From contig NZ_CP065534.1 of the NCBI RefSeq assembly GCF_015999465.1, positions 2,418,001 to 2,482,000 of the forward strand: a stretch of DNA of 64,000 nt, read 5' to 3'. Position 1 is the stretch's first letter. Each line of letters starts with the position of its first letter. Positions 55,622 through 64,000 of the stretch are shown one piece after another. This DNA is from Lonsdalea populi. GTDB lineage: Bacteria > Pseudomonadota > Gammaproteobacteria > Enterobacterales > Enterobacteriaceae. The notes beneath the pieces were generated by a model. The model did not search any database. It was given only the letters and a program-made list of their open reading frames with translations, and was not told the origin of the DNA. The position numbers and the translations under genes are program-made.

Positions 55622-56841
55622 TCACGGCCGCCTCTGACGCCTCGCGATTAAACGCTTACAGCCAGCCCTGAGCTCCCGCATCAGCTGGGTGAAGGTGAGC
55701 ATCTCTTCGGGCGTGCCCATGGAAATTCGGCACCAGTCAGTAGCGGGCGGAAAGGCGCGGCCAATCAAGACGCCATGCTCTTTCATACGCTTCTGATACC
55801 CCTCCAGCGGCACCTTGATACGGTGGAACAGGAAGTTGGCCTCTGATGGCATATACTCCAGGTTCAGAGATTTCAAGGTATCGATCAGGATCTGACGGGA
55901 CGTATCGATGGTTTTTTTGCTGTAGGTTATGAAGGCTTTGTCGTCGAGCGACGCGCCGGCAACCGCTATCGCGCAATAGTTGAGTGACTCAGACGTGTTG
56001 TAGTCCGCCACTTTTGCCAGCAGTGCGGGATTGCCAATCGCATAGCCTGCTCGCATACCGGCCATCGCGAAGATCTTCGAAAAGGTCTTCAGCAGGATGA
56101 TGTTGTCGCACCCTTCGCGGATCAGCCCGTCCACCGAACGGAACCGTGGGTCGTTGACGAACTCGGCGTAGGCTTCATCCACCAGAAACAGCGTGTCCTC
56201 CGGTTTGCTTTTGATCCACGGCTCGATCAGATCCGCAGGCGTAATGGTGGCGGTGGGATTGTTGGGATTGTTGGGATTGTTGGGATTGTTGGGATTAACG
56301 ATATAAACGATGGTCGGACCGTGGTAGGCAGCCACCGCTTTTTCATCGCCTCGATATCAAACGTCCAACCCGGCAACATCGGCAGCCGAACGATATTCAT
56401 CCCCATGATTTTGGCGTACTTAGGGCCGCCTTCGTAAGTCAGTTCGGGAATAACCAACTGGGTTTTCGCCGTGCCCAGCGCTTCGAAACAGGAGCGAATG
56501 CCCTCGCAGGAGCCCTGTAGCATCAGCACCTTGCTTTTCTCCACGCCGTGCAGTCCGGCGATTTTTTCCTGCAACTGCCGTTCTTCCTGGTAGGGATAGC
56601 GGTTGGCTTTGGCAATGGCCAGACGCGCCGCCTCTTGCCCTTTGGGCGACATCCCCAACGGGTTCTCATTGTAGTTGATGCGAATCACCGGCTCCGTGGT
56701 GGTGCCGCTGCTTTTGCTACCGGCGAGAGAAGAAGCCAGCGCCGATTTGTTCAGCCCTGCCAGCGCCAAACCACCGAGTAACGCCCCTGAATATTTGAAC
56801 ATCTCGCGGCGATTTTGATTGGTATGGATTGTGTCGGTCAT
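55622..56841 (-). pseudogene. Frameshifted Tat-exported class I/II aminotransferase (HisC-like)
   Basis: Two overlapping frames together make a histidinol-phosphate-aminotransferase-like protein. The first begins MTDTIHTNQNRREMFKYSGA with a twin-arginine signal, an uncommon destination for this fold, and covers INYNENPLGMS to AMKKRW. The second covers AYHGPTIVYIVNPNN, LVDEAYAEFV, the PLP lysine in LLKTFSKIFAM and RAGYAIGN to the end. The frames join at a run of five A (minus strand) at 56339-56343; six would restore AMKKAVAAYHGP and a 406-residue protein. This may be a sequencing error, a true inactivation or a reversible slip. A 9-bp tandem repeat lies about 45 bp further on. Confidence 0.8.
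56255..56296 (-). repeat. 9-bp tandem repeat inside the aminotransferase gene
   Basis: Four full copies of GGGATTGTT (plus strand) and a six-base partial copy. In the gene they encode repeated Asn-Pro-Asn, extending the conserved NPNNPT PLP-binding motif to five NPN units. The unit length keeps the frame, so copy number alone does not cause the frameshift. Confidence 0.9.
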
Positions 56842-57228
56842 CGGCCTGTGATCCCTTCTGTGAATATACACAACTTTACACAAGCAAAGGTTATACCAAT
56901 CCTAAGAAGAAGAATGTCAGGCCCAGAGCTGTAGGGACTCGTTTGCCGCAGGCAAGATAAACATGCGCCTGAAACAGGGATTACGTCGTTCCGACTGACG
57001 TTATCAACGCGCGCCCTAAAAGTCTTACTGAACCATCGACTCCCCCATCAAGTCGGTTGAAAATCAACCGCATGCACCTTGAGCACTATCCGACCGAACT
57101 AAAAAAGCGCCTACCCTCTTTACCATCCGATTGACATCGTGTTTATTGCTTATCTGGATCATTATCATCCGCCAACAATACATGCCGGCTCTTCGGCGAG
57201 GAAAAAATACTGATTTTCCGAGGGCACT
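56842..57228. other. Divergent intergenic region upstream of bisC
   Basis: About 390 bp, AT-rich in the right half. It holds a perfect hairpin, CGGTTGA (57054-57060) with TCAACCG (57064-57070) around AAA, and a TTGACA hexamer at 57131-57136 that could be a -35 element although no good -10 is correctly spaced. No gene is supported. Confidence 0.45.
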
Positions 57229-59505
57229 ATGACAATAACGCGTTACCCCCATCTCGCGCACTGGGGCGCATTTACGGCCGTAGTGGAAGACGGCAGGCTG
57301 ATTGGCTGCGAGCCGTTTGCCGCCGATCCCGATCCGTCCCCGATGCTCGACAGCATTGTGCCGCTGGTCTATTCACCCCAGCGCATCCGCAAACCCGCCG
57401 TTCGCCGTTCCTGGCTGGCGAAACGGGAAAACAGCGACACCTCGCTGCGCGGCAAAGAACCGTTTGTGGAGGTGGACTGGGATGTCGCGCTGGATCTAGT
57501 GGCTGAAGAAAACCGGCGCGTGCGCGATCGCTACGGCGCCGACGGTCTGTTCGCCGGTTCTTACGGCTGGTCCTCCGCCGGACGCTATCACCACGCGCGC
57601 TCGCAGGTGCGCCGCTTCTACTTCGCCGGCGGCGGCGCGGTCGATCAGGCAGGCAACTACAGCTGGGGCGCGGCGCAGTTCTTCCTCCCTTATGTCATCG
57701 GCACCTTCCATCCGCTCACCGGTAAAGTGACCGAATGGCGCAGCGTGGCGGATCACTGCCAGCTGTTCATCGCCTTTGGCGGGCTGGCGCTGAAAAACGC
57801 ACAGGTGGCTTCCGGCGGCGCGGGTCAGCATACGCTGAAAGTCGCCCTGGAGATGCTTAAAGCCAGAGGCATTCCGGTCATCAATATCAGTCCGATGCGC
57901 GACGACTGCCCGGCTTTCGTTGACGCGGAATGGATACCCATTCGCCCCAACACCGACGTGGCGCTGATGCTGGCGCTGGGATTCGAGATCCGCCGTCTTG
58001 AGGCGGATGACCGTGCGTTTCTGGAACGCTACTGCGTGGGCTACGACGCTCTGAGCGACTATCTCGACGGCCGCACCGACGGCACGCCCAAAACGCCTGA
58101 GTGGGCCAGCACCATCACCGGTATTCCCGCCGAGCGGATCGCGCGGCTTGCTCAACAACTCATCGGCGTGCGCAGCTTTATCACCTGCACCTACTCCGTA
58201 CAGCGCGCGCATCGCGGCGAGCAGCCCTACTGGATGATGATCGCCCTGTCCGCCATGTTGGGCCAGGTCGGCCTGCCCGGCGGCGGCTTCTCGTTCGGAC
58301 ACGGCTCGATGAACAGCGTCGGCAACGAACGGATCGCCACCCCTGCCCCGGCCTCGCCCTCAGTGCCGAATCGCGGCAGCATCATCCCCGTCGCGCGTAT
58401 CGCCGACATGCTATTGCAACCCGGCCGGCCCTACACATTTCAGGGCCAGACGCACACCTATCCGGATATCCATCTGATCCACTGGGCGGGCGGCAACCCG
58501 TTTCACCATCACCAACAGCTCAACCGGCTGGTGGAAGGCTGGCGTAAGCCGGATGCCGTCGTAGTGCAGGATATCGTCTGGACCCCCGCCGCCCGTATGG
58601 CGGATATCGTGCTGCCGGTGACCACCACGCTGGAGCGCAACGACATCGGCGGTTCGTCTCGGGATCGTTACATTTTCGCCATGCATCAGGCCATCGCACC
58701 GCAGCATCACGCCCGTAATGACGTGGATATTTTCAGCGAGCTGGCGCAACGGCTGGGTTACGGCGATACGTTCACGCAGGGCCGCAGCGAGCGCGACTGG
58801 CTGGCGATGATGTATCAGCAGTGCCGCGAACGCCAGGGAGAGACGGGACAAGCGTGGCCGGAATTCGACGCGTTCTGGCATCAGGGTTATGTCGATATTC
58901 CGATGGACGACAAGCCGTTCGTCTTCTTCGAAGCGTTTCGTGATGACCCGGAACAGCACGCGCTGAAAACCCCGAGCGGCAAAATCGAGCTGTTCAGCGA
59001 GACGCTGGCAGGCTACCGCTACGACGACTTCGGTCCGCACCCTGAGTGGCGGCCGCCGATCGAGTGGCTGGGTGCCGAGGTCGCACGGGAGTGGCCGCTG
59101 CATTTCATCTCCATTCAGCCCTCCGACCGCCTTCATAGCCAACTCGGCAGCACGCCGCAGGTCGCCGCCAACAAGACGGCCGGGCGGGAAACGCTTTATA
59201 TGCACCCGCAGGATGCGGCGGCGCGGAATATCGCCGACGGCATGCAGGTCGAAATACGCAACGCGCGCGGCCGAATTTATGGCGGGGTGAAAATCACCGA
59301 CGGCGTTACGCCGGGCGTGGTGATCATGTCCACCGGCGCATGGTTCGACCCGGGCTGGGAGCAGACGGAATGGGACCCGGTGGAGAGATCAGGTAACGCC
59401 AACGTGCTGACGTTGGATATCGGCACGTCGTCGCTGACTCAGGGGCCGAACGCCATGAGTTGTCTGGTCGAGGTGGTTGCCGCGCCGGAAATCGCGACGG
59501 CCTGA
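57229..59505 (+). CDS. bisC: Molybdopterin-dependent oxidoreductase, biotin sulfoxide reductase/TMAO reductase type
   Basis: DMSO-reductase-family enzyme of 758 residues that reduces S- or N-oxides. The molybdenum-ligand serine lies in AGSYGWSSAGRYHHA, and there is no N-terminal [4Fe-4S] cysteine set and no Tat signal, as in cytoplasmic BisC. INISPMRDD, MLGQVGLPGGGFSFG, VLPVTTTLERND and LHSQLG are cofactor-binding segments. It is clearly diverged from E. coli BisC (777 residues), so the symbol is a family label. It could reduce biotin sulfoxide, methionine sulfoxide or TMAO. A strong terminator follows. Confidence 0.83.
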   Translation: MTITRYPHLAHWGAFTAVVEDGRLIGCEPFAADPDPSPMLDSIVPLVYSPQRIRKPAVRRSWLAKRENSDTSLRGKEPFVEVDWDVALDLVAEENRRVRDRYGADGLFAGSYGWSSAGRYHHARSQVRRFYFAGGGAVDQAGNYSWGAAQFFLPYVIGTFHPLTGKVTEWRSVADHCQLFIAFGGLALKNAQVASGGAGQHTLKVALEMLKARGIPVINISPMRDDCPAFVDAEWIPIRPNTDVALMLALGFEIRRLEADDRAFLERYCVGYDALSDYLDGRTDGTPKTPEWASTITGIPAERIARLAQQLIGVRSFITCTYSVQRAHRGEQPYWMMIALSAMLGQVGLPGGGFSFGHGSMNSVGNERIATPAPASPSVPNRGSIIPVARIADMLLQPGRPYTFQGQTHTYPDIHLIHWAGGNPFHHHQQLNRLVEGWRKPDAVVVQDIVWTPAARMADIVLPVTTTLERNDIGGSSRDRYIFAMHQAIAPQHHARNDVDIFSELAQRLGYGDTFTQGRSERDWLAMMYQQCRERQGETGQAWPEFDAFWHQGYVDIPMDDKPFVFFEAFRDDPEQHALKTPSGKIELFSETLAGYRYDDFGPHPEWRPPIEWLGAEVAREWPLHFISIQPSDRLHSQLGSTPQVAANKTAGRETLYMHPQDAAARNIADGMQVEIRNARGRIYGGVKITDGVTPGVVIMSTGAWFDPGWEQTEWDPVERSGNANVLTLDIGTSSLTQGPNAMSCLVEVVAAPEIATA

Positions 59506-59520
59506 CATCCTCACCGGCTC

Positions 59521-59550
59521 AAACGGCCCTCATCACGGGCCGTTTTTCTT
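59521..59550 (+). terminator. Rho-independent terminator of bisC
   Basis: AAACGGCCC and GGGCCGTTT form a 9-bp stem with a 7-nt loop, followed by TTCTTTTCT, 15 bp past the stop codon. Confidence 0.92.
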
Positions 59551-59699
59551 TTCTCCCCCTCCTGGTACTTATCACTCATTTTTCTGTTATCGAATGGTTC
59601 CCTCACCGGAGACGGCTCCGTATGCTGTCTAGCCACCGGCGAACAACATGGCCGGACATAAAACCAACAGAGTAGGTATTAGATCAGCAGGAGATAGGG

Positions 59700-61463
59700 A
59701 TGACATCAGGAAAATGGCGGTTGGTATTAAGCTTATCAGGACTCCTCACCGTAGGCCCGGCCTCTGCGGTCTCCATTCCCGCCGTAGAGGCGAAGCAAGG
59801 GATGGTGGTGAGTTCGCAGCATCTGGCTTCCCAGGTCGGCGTTGATATCCTGAAAAGAGGGGGAAATGCGGTAGATGCGGCGGTGGCCGTCGGCTACGCC
59901 CAGGCCGTGGTCAACGCCTGCTGCGGCAATATCGGCGGCGGGGGCTTTATGACCCTGCATCTGGCAAACGGGAAAGACACTTTTATCAACTTCCGCGAAA
60001 CTGCGCCAGCGGCGGCCACCGCCGATATGTATCTGGACGCGGAGGGGAGAGTGAAGCCCGGGGCCAGCCTGTACGGCTATCTGGCGGTCGGCGTACCCGG
60101 CACGGTGATGGGACTAGAAACCGCACGGGAAAAATATGGGACGATGAGCCGCGCGCAGCTGCTGGCGCCGGCCATCAAGCTCGCACGCGAAGGGTTTATC
60201 CTAAACCGCGGCGACACCGATATCATGAACACCACCGTCAAACGTTTCCGACAAGACCCGGAAGCCGCCCGCCTCTTCCTTCGCCCGGATGGATCGCCGA
60301 TGCAGCCGGGAGACCGGCTGGTACAAAAAGATCTGGCCCGCACCCTGCAAAGCATCGCCGATCGCGGTCCCGACGCCTTCTACAAGGGGGAACTACCGCG
60401 CAAAATCGAGGCGGCGGCGAAAAAAGGCGGCGGGATCATCACCGCAGCGGACTTCGCTCGCTACACGGTCACGGAAACCACGCCGATTAGCTGCACCTAT
60501 CGCGGCTATAGATTCATCTCCTCTCCGCCACCCAGCTCCGGCGGCGTTGCGTTGTGCGAGGCGCTGAACATTCTCGAAGGATACGATCTTAAGGGGATGG
60601 GCTTTAACTCCGCGCAGGCGATCCACACGATAACGGAGGCGCTGCGCCATACCTACATGGATCGCAATACCTATTTGGGCGATCCGGCGTTTGTACACAA
60701 CCCTATCGATCGTCTGCTGAGCAAAACGTACTCTGCGGAGATTCGCAGCAAAATCGACCCGGAGAAAGCCACGCCGTCAACGCAGGTCACGCCCGGCACC
60801 GAACCGCACGAGAAACCGGAGACTACCCACTATTCGATTGTCGATAAGCAGGGGAATGCGGTGTCCACCACCTATACGATCAACGGGCGTTTCGGCGCAG
60901 TCGTGATCGCCCCCGGCACCGGTTTTTTCCTGAACGATGAGATGGACGACTTCACCGCCAAGGTCGGGGAGAAAAATCTCTACGGGCTGGTGCAAGGGGA
61001 GCGGAACGCCATCGCGCCGGGCAAACGTCCGCTGTCGTCCATGAGTCCGACGCTGGTGACTAAAGACGGCAGGATCTTTCTGGTGCTGGGATCGCCCGGC
61101 GGCTCGCGCATTATCACGATCACGCTGCAAACAGCGTTGAATATTATCGACTTCGGGATGACGCCGCAGGAAGCGGTGGATGCACCGCGCATTCATCACC
61201 AATGGCTGCCGGACGCGGTCTACTACGAACGGCGCGGCCTGTCCGCCGATACGCTGAAACTGCTGGCGGAACGCGGCTATAAGATGATCGAGCAAACGCC
61301 CTGGGGCGCTGCCGAGCTGATTATGGTTGGCCTGCCCGGTATTCAGGGCGTCGAGCCCGCCAACTCAGGCAATGACTCCGCTGTGTCCGATAAAGTGCGC
61401 GAAGGCTATCTGTACGGTGCCAACGACTCCCGGCGACCTGCGGGATCGGCAGTAGGTTACTAA
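59700..61463 (+). CDS. ggt: Gamma-glutamyltransferase
   Basis: Periplasmic N-terminal nucleophile hydrolase that cleaves glutathione and gamma-glutamyl compounds. The 587-residue precursor has a signal peptide (LVLSLSGLLTVGPASA) and self-cleaves before the catalytic threonine, Thr375 in PETTHYSIVD, to give large and small subunits. GGNAVDAAVA, GGGGFM, the RETAP arginine and PLSSMSPT, GSPGGSRII substrate loops are present. AGGAG is well spaced before ATG 59700. It is a single gene, convergent with the next. Confidence 0.95.
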   Translation: MTSGKWRLVLSLSGLLTVGPASAVSIPAVEAKQGMVVSSQHLASQVGVDILKRGGNAVDAAVAVGYAQAVVNACCGNIGGGGFMTLHLANGKDTFINFRETAPAAATADMYLDAEGRVKPGASLYGYLAVGVPGTVMGLETAREKYGTMSRAQLLAPAIKLAREGFILNRGDTDIMNTTVKRFRQDPEAARLFLRPDGSPMQPGDRLVQKDLARTLQSIADRGPDAFYKGELPRKIEAAAKKGGGIITAADFARYTVTETTPISCTYRGYRFISSPPPSSGGVALCEALNILEGYDLKGMGFNSAQAIHTITEALRHTYMDRNTYLGDPAFVHNPIDRLLSKTYSAEIRSKIDPEKATPSTQVTPGTEPHEKPETTHYSIVDKQGNAVSTTYTINGRFGAVVIAPGTGFFLNDEMDDFTAKVGEKNLYGLVQGERNAIAPGKRPLSSMSPTLVTKDGRIFLVLGSPGGSRIITITLQTALNIIDFGMTPQEAVDAPRIHHQWLPDAVYYERRGLSADTLKLLAERGYKMIEQTPWGAAELIMVGLPGIQGVEPANSGNDSAVSDKVREGYLYGANDSRRPAGSAVGY

Positions 61464-61489
61464 AGGAGAGAGAACAAAATACTGGCTGT

Positions 61490-61525
61490 GCAGAGGCCGG
61501 GTTCCTCCCGGAAAACAGTCTCTGC
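61490..61525. terminator. Two-part hairpin between convergent genes
   Basis: Outer arms GCAGAG (61490-61495) and CTCTGC (61520-61525) enclose an inner stem CCGGG/CCCGG (61497-61501 with 61507-61511). It lies between two convergent genes and could serve both. No clear T-tract. Confidence 0.4.
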
Positions 61526-61548
61526 GCAGAATAGCCGAAGCGAAAAGA

Positions 61549-62565
61549 TCACTGCAGCAACACGCCCTGGATCAGGCTGGCTTTCACCACGTGAACTTCC
61601 GAAATATCAAGTGCCTCCATGAAGCCCTCAACCAGTAGCAGGTTAGTCACGTCCGTAGCTTTGTATTTGCCCTGCAGCTGAGAGTCGTCCATATGACTTT
61701 TTTTTGCGGTGATGCTTTTCAACTCCTCCAGGCGATAGCTGTTGCGGCCTGTTCCGAGCTGTCCGGAAATGGAGTAGCTGTGTACGCCGCCGATGCCGAT
61801 GACCAGCTTGCGTGAAGCGACAAGGCGGATCTCGGGACGAACGTGCGTCGTCGCATAGAACCGGATGAAACGCAGGATCATCGGCAGTTGATCGCCTATC
61901 GGATTGGGTGACGAGACCGCACGCAAATCCTTATTCTGGAAGACATCAATGACCATGTCTTTGAGACTGACCGCCGCCAGCTTACCCAGATAGACGACCG
62001 GCTTTAGGTGACCGTTGATCGGCTCGAAGCTGGTCATCTGCATAGAGCCGCCGCCGATGTCCCACACCAGAATATCGCCGTTGCTCAACGCAGGTTGATT
62101 GAGCGTGGCCTTCGCCGATAGGAATCCCAGCAGGGCTTCCTGCTCCTGGCTGAGCACTTTGATGGACAACCCGGTGTTGCGTTCAAAATCGGCAATCACC
62201 TGTTCGCCGTTGCTGGCGGAGCGAAAAACCTCCGTCGCCACGCCGCTAATGCGGGATGGATGCCACTGATTGACCGCATGAAGCAGCGACTGCAGCGTCG
62301 CCAATCCTTCGTTGGCGATGGCCGGGCTCAGTTCGCCGTTGTGGGAACGCGCCAAATCCGCATTGTAGCCAACCGGTTGATCGCTCTGATACAAGACATT
62401 GCCGAGCACGCCATGGCAGACGTCCACCTCCGCGACCATCGCTTTGGTGGTGCCGGAGCCGATGTCGAACCCGGCACGGATTTCGATACAGTCTGAAGCC
62501 TGTACATAACCGATACTCAAAAAAAGACCGGCGAGTACCAGCAGGCTGCGTGTAGCTTTTATCAT
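61549..62565 (-). CDS. Exported Ppx/GppA-phosphatase-family protein
   Basis: ASKHA-fold protein of 338 residues related to exopolyphosphatase and pppGpp phosphatase. FDIGSGTTKAMVAEVD (phosphate-1 loop), ATEVFRSASNG, SQEQEALLGF and LVWDIGGGSMQM (phosphate-2) are the family motifs. Unlike cytoplasmic Ppx and GppA it begins with a clear signal peptide (SLLVLAGLFLSIGYVQA, then SDC), so it should act in the periplasm. It also lacks the C-terminal HD-type domain of those enzymes. AAGGGA is 6 nt before ATG 62565; the open frame extends further without support. The substrate is unknown. Confidence 0.85.
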   Translation of the reverse strand: MIKATRSLLVLAGLFLSIGYVQASDCIEIRAGFDIGSGTTKAMVAEVDVCHGVLGNVLYQSDQPVGYNADLARSHNGELSPAIANEGLATLQSLLHAVNQWHPSRISGVATEVFRSASNGEQVIADFERNTGLSIKVLSQEQEALLGFLSAKATLNQPALSNGDILVWDIGGGSMQMTSFEPINGHLKPVVYLGKLAAVSLKDMVIDVFQNKDLRAVSSPNPIGDQLPMILRFIRFYATTHVRPEIRLVASRKLVIGIGGVHSYSISGQLGTGRNSYRLEELKSITAKKSHMDDSQLQGKYKATDVTNLLLVEGFMEALDISEVHVVKASLIQGVLLQ

Positions 62566-63148
62566 AGTAGTCCCTTGATCTCGGTCGCCCCCGCCGCCGG
62601 AGATAACGCTCAACGCTGCGCAAGCGTTGCAGCCACTCTGAACGGAATCTGGGGTACGGCGCGATGGTTATCATTGTTTTGGATCCCCAACGGGGAGCAT
62701 GTCGGATCTGCCACGCTCTCACTGCCGTGAGCGGGCAGGCCATTCATCTTGCGCCATTGCGAACACAGGGTGAGATGGCTTCATCGTGACATACCGCGGC
62801 CGAAGGCCCCTGACGGAAAATCACCGTCCAACGGTCCCCGCAGGCGCGCCCATAATGCGATATGGCGGAGAGCGGGTCAAATTCCCGTGATCATCTCGCA
62901 GATGAACATCAGAGTGTATAATCGTCATTTTTTACAATCACTTAACCTGAACCGCGCTCTTTTGAAACGCGGCGATGGCCCGCTCTTCGGCAACACGATG
63001 TTAAAACATAGAGGAAAGCCCCCGCACGCGCCGCTGCACATCGCGTCGGGTATCGCAGGTCAACACGCGCCGGAAAGGGGAGATTCGTCATCGATACGGC
63101 AGTTTGCGAAACTTGCCTGCTTCCAGAATCTCACCTATCCTCTCATCT
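62566..63148. other. Intergenic region upstream of the TetR gene
   Basis: About 580 bp between divergent genes. An open frame at 62749-63150 has no family features and probably is not a gene. A short stretch near 62873 resembles a tRNA T-arm (CGGGTCAAATTCCCG) but no cloverleaf surrounds it. Confidence 0.45.
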
Positions 63149-63176
63149 AATTGAGAATGAACGTTCATTCTCAATT
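63149..63176. promoter_or_regulatory. 28-bp perfect palindrome, putative TetR operator
   Basis: Each half reads AATTGAGAATGAAC inward to the centre and the other half is its exact complement. It lies 87 bp before the tetR-like gene, ending in sequence likely to hold the promoter. Size and symmetry are typical for a TetR-family operator, so autorepression of the regulator and the coupled efflux gene is inferred. Confidence 0.8.
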
Positions 63177-63262
63177 TACCTAACGGGACATGACCGTGTT
63201 TATCACGCCTTATCATAAATGGCCCGCTGACGACTTTCGCAGCGCGCTGACTGGAGCCAACC

Positions 63263-63865
63263 ATGCCGTCTGAAACACCCAAACAGCAGCATGTCCGCGA
63301 GCGGCAGGACCGCATTATCGCCGCAGCGCGCCAGTGCTTTCGCCGGGCTGGTTTCCATGGCGCGGGGATGGCGGACATTGCCCGCGTCGCTGAACTGAGC
63401 GTCGGGCAGATTTACCATTATTTTACCAACAAGAATGCGATTATTGAGGAGATGGTTTTCCGCATCGCGGAAACCAGGATCGCACCACTGGAGCGGGAGC
63501 TGAACCATACCGCACGCATGCCGGACATTCTGATCGGCAACGCGCCCTACGATGAGATGTACCATAACAGCGACGACAATGCGTTGATGCTTGAAGCCAC
63601 GGCCGAGGCTAGCCGTAATCCGCGCGTCGCGGAGATCCTAAAAGCCGCGGACGAACGTATTTTTTATCAGGCCTGCCTGATGTTGCATAAACGCTATCCA
63701 CGGCTCTCCCAGGCGTCTATTGCCGCGCGGGTGGAACTGATAGCCGCGCTGGTGCAAGGGACATCGACGCGTTCGCTGTTACCCTCCTCCGCCCCGCGGG
63801 CTGAACTCCATCAGCTCTATCAACACATCATCGCACTGCTTTTTTCGGAAGATGAGGCTCTATGA
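63263..63865 (+). CDS. TetR/AcrR-family repressor
   Basis: Transcriptional repressor of 200 residues. The N-terminal helix-turn-helix reads IIAAARQCFRRAGFHGAGM then IARVAELSVGQIYHYFTNKN, the TetR signature. The C-terminal ligand domain gives no substrate clue. GGAG precedes ATG 63263. Its stop overlaps the MFS start by ATGA, so the two are one operon under the palindrome at 63149-63176. Confidence 0.93.
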   Translation: MPSETPKQQHVRERQDRIIAAARQCFRRAGFHGAGMADIARVAELSVGQIYHYFTNKNAIIEEMVFRIAETRIAPLERELNHTARMPDILIGNAPYDEMYHNSDDNALMLEATAEASRNPRVAEILKAADERIFYQACLMLHKRYPRLSQASIAARVELIAALVQGTSTRSLLPSSAPRAELHQLYQHIIALLFSEDEAL

Positions 63866-64000
63866 AAACACACTCCCCTACCCGTCTGGGCTATGCGCTT
63901 ATGTTGGGTTCGCTGGCCGCGCTGGGTCCGCTATGTACCGATTTGTATCTGCCGGCGCTGCCTCAGTTGACGAGCGATCTCAGTACCAATACCTCCACCG
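63862..64000 (+). CDS. MFS efflux transporter, Bcr/CflA type (3' end beyond window)
   Basis: Only 46 residues lie in the window. The first membrane segment ALMLGSLAALGPLCTDLYLP followed by ALPQL is the characteristic start of Bcr/CflA drug-resistance transporters. It is coupled to the TetR gene by ATGA, which supports an efflux pump repressed by that regulator. Confidence 0.8.
   Translation, partial: MKTHSPTRLGYALMLGSLAALGPLCTDLYLPALPQLTSDLSTNTST

Noticed and set aside
56255..56296. CRISPR-like repeat array
   Set aside because: The 9-bp units are directly adjacent without spacers and lie inside a coding sequence.
62865..62900. tRNA or tRNA fragment
   Set aside because: CGGGTCAAATTCCCG resembles a T-arm, but no acceptor, D or anticodon stems can be built around it.
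63149..63176. TetR palindrome as another copy of the YgeV/XdhR enhancer site
   Set aside because: It contains TGAGAA and TTCTCA, but in the opposite order and spacing, and lies beside a TetR gene with no sigma-54 promoter.

Overview
The window is GC-rich enterobacterial chromosome. The evidence is an E. coli-type cellulose operon pair (bcsEFG and bcsRQABZC), the ygfK/ssnA/hyuA/ygeX purine-catabolism genes with their ygeV-type activator, and many four-base ATGA or GTGA gene overlaps. A plant- or insect-associated member of Enterobacterales (for example Pectobacteriaceae) is plausible, but the genus cannot be fixed from sequence alone. I see no rRNA, tRNA, IS element, prophage or CRISPR array.

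Region 1 (1-14.6 kb) is a purine/hydantoin catabolic island: xanthine dehydrogenase xdhAB, ssnA, ygfK, the maturation factor xdhC, hydantoinase hyuA, diaminopropionate ammonia-lyase ygeX and a sigma-54 activator (ygeV/xdhR type). Four transcription units (xdhAB, ygfK-ssnA, xdhC, ygeX-hyuA) each have a recognisable -24/-12 sigma-54 promoter. A 15-bp site, TTCTCATTTTGAGAA, occurs exactly twice, once in each divergent control region, and is the likely enhancer site of the activator. The set matches the known anaerobic urate-degradation pathway, but ygeW and ygeY are not in the window.

Region 2 (14.6-24.8 kb) is a nine-gene leftward operon. It runs from an RpiR regulator through a three-part ABC importer, an M20 carbamoyl-amino-acid hydrolase, a nitrilase-type carbamoylase, a second molybdenum hydroxylase with its molybdenum and FAD subunits fused, a [2Fe-2S] subunit, and a MocA cytidylyltransferase. 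It looks like uptake and oxidation of an N-heterocycle followed by removal of ureido groups.

Region 3 (25-37 kb) holds a short-chain dehydrogenase, a luciferase-like flavin oxidoreductase, a complete Cu(I)/Ag(I) efflux operon (small Cys/His protein, cusF, cusC, cusB with a fused C-terminal CusF domain, cusA), a glyoxalase-like protein and a zinc alcohol dehydrogenase.

Region 4 (37-53 kb) is the cellulose locus: bcsG-F-E leftward, bcsR-Q-A-B-Z-C rightward, then a CSS-EAL cyclic-di-GMP phosphodiesterase. Region 5 (53-64 kb) is mixed: a D-serine dehydratase/D-threonine aldolase-like enzyme, an AT-rich acyltransferase-3 membrane protein, a frameshifted Tat-exported aminotransferase containing a 9-bp tandem repeat, a biotin-sulfoxide-reductase-type molybdoenzyme, gamma-glutamyltransferase, an exported Ppx/GppA-like protein, and a TetR repressor with a 28-bp perfect palindromic operator ahead of an MFS drug-efflux gene cut by the window end.
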